Position numbers and translations under genes: made by a program. The notes below the pieces were generated by a model. It was not told the origin of the DNA. It saw nothing but the letters and a program-made list of their open reading frames with translations, and ran no database searches. From Alistipes sp. (GTDB lineage: Bacteria; Bacteroidota; Bacteroidia; Bacteroidales; Rikenellaceae), in assembly GCA_019422485.1 (NCBI GenBank), contig JAHZDG010000017.1:17341-46925 (forward strand): DNA of 29,585 nt, given 5' to 3'. Positions 27,232 through 29,585 of the stretch are shown one piece after another (within the stretch, counting starts at the first letter, position 1; each line of letters starts with the position of its first letter).

Positions 27232-29585
27232 ATGTCTCCATTTTCTATGTACGACGAACTTTCCCGTCGCCTGTTGGTATTGGACGGCGGACTGGGAACC
27301 ATGATTCAGCGTTATGGCCTGGAGGAGGCCGATTATCGGGGCGAGCGATTTGCCCAATGGTCGGTTCCTCTCAAGGGTTGCAACGATTTGCTGGTATTGA
27401 CGCGTCCCGAGGTGGTGGCTCAGGTGCACGAGGCTTATCTGCAGGCCGGGGCCGATATCATCACTACCGATACGTTTAATGCGAATGCCATTTCGTTGGC
27501 CGATTATGCGCTGACCGAATTCGTGTATGAGCTTAATCGTCAGGCGGCCTCTCTGGCACGGACGTTGGCCGATCGTTATACGGCTCAGAATCCTTCGAAA
27601 CCGCGTTTTGTGGCGGGATCGGTCGGGCCGACCAATCGGACGGCTTCGCTTTCCCCCGATTTGTATGATCCGGCGGCACGTTCGGTGACCTTTGCCGAGC
27701 TGGCGCAGACCTATCGTGAGCAGATCCGGGGATTGGTCGATGGAGGCGTGGATGTGATTCTGATCGAAACCTTTTTCGATGCTCTCAATGCCAAAGCGGC
27801 GTTGTATGCGTTGGATGAAGTGAATGCGACCCATGAAGGTCGTATCCCGGCCATGGTGTCGGGGACCTTGACCGATGCCAGCGGACGGACGCTGGCCGGA
27901 CAAACCCTGGAGGCTTTCTATGCATCGGTGCGTCGGGAAAATACCCTGTCGGTCGGTTTGAACTGCGGTTTGGGAGCCGAACAGATGTTGCCGTTCGTGG
28001 AACGGATTGCCCGAGTGGCTGATTGTGCAGTATCAGTACATCCCAATGCCGGATTGCCGGACGGTAATGGCGGTTATGCGGAGACGCCGGAAAGCATGGC
28101 AGCTGCTATAGAACATTATCTGCAACAGGGCCTTTTGAATATTGTGGGAGGATGCTGCGGAACGACGCCGGCTCATATTGAAGCCGTAGCGGCGGTGGCA
28201 GCCCGTTATGCACCCCGTCCGATTCCGGCTCCTTCCCGGGTGACGCGTTTGAGCGGTCTGGAAGATCTCTCCTGGGAAGACGATGCGCCGTTGATGGTCA
28301 TAGGAGCTGGCGCTCGCTCGAAGCGTACCGCTTTTCTGGAAAAGATTCGTGCCGGACAATACGAAAGTGCGTTGGGCATGGTGTCGGGTCAGGTGAATGA
28401 AGGGGCGCAAATCATGGGGCTGTCTCTGGATACTGAAGAGGTGGACGGCGTAGCGGCCATGCGGGCGTTTCTGAATCTGGCCATGTCCGATCCGGGAGTG
28501 GCTCGGGTGCCGTGGCTCATCGCTTCCGATCAGAAGGAAGTTTGGCAAACCGATTTGCAATGTGTCCAAGGAAAGTCGTTGGTGCGTTCGGGCTCGTTCT
28601 CGCTTGCCCAGGGCGATCGTGTGTTGTTGGGCGAGGTGCAAGAGGTGTTGCGTTATGGGGCTCTGCCCGTTTTGCGGCTGGCCGATGAACAGGGTGAGGC
28701 CGACAGTTATGAACGACGCATCGGTATAGCCGGACGCATGTATGGTTTGCTGACCGGTGCCGGCATTCGTCCCGAAGAGATTGTGTTCGATCCGGTTTTG
28801 CCGCCGGCAGCCGTCGGAAATGGACCGGCGGTCAAACAGAGCGGCGATTGCATCGAGGCTTGTCGGTGGGTGAGAACCCATTGCCCGGCGGCCCGTTTGT
28901 TCGTGGATTTGGAAACCTTTACGGAGCCTTATGCGGAAGATCCTCGGATCAAAGCCGGCCTCTGTTCCGTGTGGTTGTATCATGCGGTGCCGGCAGGATT
29001 GACCTTGGGATGGGTGGATCCGGCGGCTCTGACGCTCGTATATACGGAGATGGATCCCGATCTGCGGGAACGTTGCGAAGATTTGGTGCAGGGTCGTCGA
29101 GAAGATGCTCCGTCGCGCTTGAAAGTATGGTCGGAGGTAGCTGCCTCCGAAACGGGTTTTGCAACGCTCTCCGAGGAAGAGGAGTCTCCAGCCCGGTTGA
29201 TTCATGCCATTGTGCGGGCTCGGACGGAAGATCCGCAGGCTTTGTTGGATGCGTTGTGCGCCGATTTGGGAGAACCCGGCGACTGGCTCGATGGTCCCTG
29301 GAACGGAGCCGTCAAACGATTATATACCCTGTTTGAAAGTGGGGAACTGTTTGTGCCGCAGGGTGTGCGCAGTGCGAAAATGGTGCAAAGAATTTCGGGA
29401 CTGTTGTCCCGCCGGATCGGGCAGACTCCGTCGGTGAAAGGTCGGGTGATGCTTCCTTCGTTGGCGAGCGATGTGCAGGATTTAGGAAAAAATGCGGTGT
29501 TGCCGATGTTGCAGGCGGACGGCTATGAGGTGGAAAATCTCGGAGGACGTCCATTGCCTCTGCGTATCGTGAATGAAACGTTACG
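27232..29585 (+). CDS. MetH-like protein with intact homocysteine domain but degenerate folate and cobalamin sites (partial, runs off the window)
   Basis: The frame is open from ATG 27232 to the window end, giving 784 codons with no stop or frameshift; the ATG at 27247 is an alternative start. Residues 1 to about 325 are a normal zinc/homocysteine methyltransferase domain: LVLDGGLGTMIQRYGLEEAD, AGADIITTDTFNANAISLAD, and zinc ligands Cys245 (GLNCGLG) and Cys308-309 (GGCCGTT). Residues about 350-610 align in order with the MetH pterin domain (FLNLAMSDPGVARVP, ERRIGIAGRMYGLL) but lack its signatures. NxGERxNxxGS is VIGAGARSKRT (356-366), IDSSKW is IASDQK (430-435), FDPN is FDPV, and the GGVSNxSFSFRG stretch is replaced by an unrelated LFVDLETF. 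The cobalamin cap (about 645-710) and Rossmann segment follow, where DxHxxG is DVQDLG (747-752). Canonical MetH transfers methyl from methyl-folate through cobalamin to homocysteine. Which donor this protein uses, if any, is unclear. Confidence 0.88.
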   Translation, partial: MSPFSMYDELSRRLLVLDGGLGTMIQRYGLEEADYRGERFAQWSVPLKGCNDLLVLTRPEVVAQVHEAYLQAGADIITTDTFNANAISLADYALTEFVYELNRQAASLARTLADRYTAQNPSKPRFVAGSVGPTNRTASLSPDLYDPAARSVTFAELAQTYREQIRGLVDGGVDVILIETFFDALNAKAALYALDEVNATHEGRIPAMVSGTLTDASGRTLAGQTLEAFYASVRRENTLSVGLNCGLGAEQMLPFVERIARVADCAVSVHPNAGLPDGNGGYAETPESMAAAIEHYLQQGLLNIVGGCCGTTPAHIEAVAAVAARYAPRPIPAPSRVTRLSGLEDLSWEDDAPLMVIGAGARSKRTAFLEKIRAGQYESALGMVSGQVNEGAQIMGLSLDTEEVDGVAAMRAFLNLAMSDPGVARVPWLIASDQKEVWQTDLQCVQGKSLVRSGSFSLAQGDRVLLGEVQEVLRYGALPVLRLADEQGEADSYERRIGIAGRMYGLLTGAGIRPEEIVFDPVLPPAAVGNGPAVKQSGDCIEACRWVRTHCPAARLFVDLETFTEPYAEDPRIKAGLCSVWLYHAVPAGLTLGWVDPAALTLVYTEMDPDLRERCEDLVQGRREDAPSRLKVWSEVAASETGFATLSEEEESPARLIHAIVRARTEDPQALLDALCADLGEPGDWLDGPWNGAVKRLYTLFESGELFVPQGVRSAKMVQRISGLLSRRIGQTPSVKGRVMLPSLASDVQDLGKNAVLPMLQADGYEVENLGGRPLPLRIVNETL

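Noticed and set aside
28033..29205. A 390-codon minus-strand open frame opposite the MetH-like gene
   Set aside because: The plus-strand frame aligns collinearly with MetH over its full length; the antisense frame has no domain.

Overview
The window looks like chromosome of a moderately GC-rich member of the Bacteroidales (Bacteroidota), possibly Rikenellaceae-like. This rests on three things: protein families typical of the phylum (the DUF4254 plus glycosyltransferase-9 pair, a GH106 glycosidase, a 575-residue acyl-CoA dehydrogenase with etfBA, glutamine cyclotransferase); repeated Bacteroidota-type promoters (-7 TAnnTTTG, -33 TTTG or TTG, about 19 bp apart); and mostly weak Shine-Dalgarno sites. 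I see no rRNA, tRNA, CRISPR array, insertion sequence, prophage or integron. Most genes are housekeeping or envelope genes in short operons separated by clear hairpin terminators.

Layout. 1-2180: a C4 zinc-ribbon coiled-coil gene broken by an ochre codon inside the zinc ribbon, then an ECF-type sigma factor followed by a very acidic 48-residue ORF. 2190-6155 (minus): etfB-etfA-acyl-CoA dehydrogenase operon. 6200-7520 (minus): purA. 7690-11275 (plus): secreted TPR protein and an MFS transporter. 11370-13275 (minus): GH73/LysM peptidoglycan hydrolase and a conserved hypothetical gene. 13258-16140 (plus): DUF4254, glycosyltransferase 9 and a membrane-anchored endonuclease/exonuclease/phosphatase-fold protein. 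16157-17640 (plus): gcvH and mdh. 17700-18694 (minus): queG. 18715-21332 (plus): acyl-CoA synthetase, then a ThiF/MoeB-like protein. 21350-24470 (minus): GH106 lipoprotein-like glycosidase. 24548-25913 (minus): serS. 26050-29585 (plus): glutamine cyclotransferase and the first 784 codons of a MetH-like protein that runs off the window.

How the genes fit together. EtfAB would take electrons from the acyl-CoA dehydrogenase, and the acyl-CoA synthetase further on could supply CoA thioesters. The 13.3-16.1 kb cluster and the GH73 gene opposite it both point to the cell envelope and are driven from one interlocked divergent promoter region.

The two most unusual signals are at the ends. The MetH-like protein keeps an intact zinc/homocysteine domain, but its folate domain has lost the family signatures and the cobalamin-ligating histidine of DxHxxG is glutamine, all in a frame open for 784 codons. 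The zinc-ribbon gene at the left end carries an in-frame TAA between the third and fourth zinc cysteines, and the expected C-terminus is still encoded just after it. I found no multi-gene system that I would call wholly new; the degenerate MetH is the best candidate for undescribed biochemistry. All family comparisons are from memory, not from a database search.
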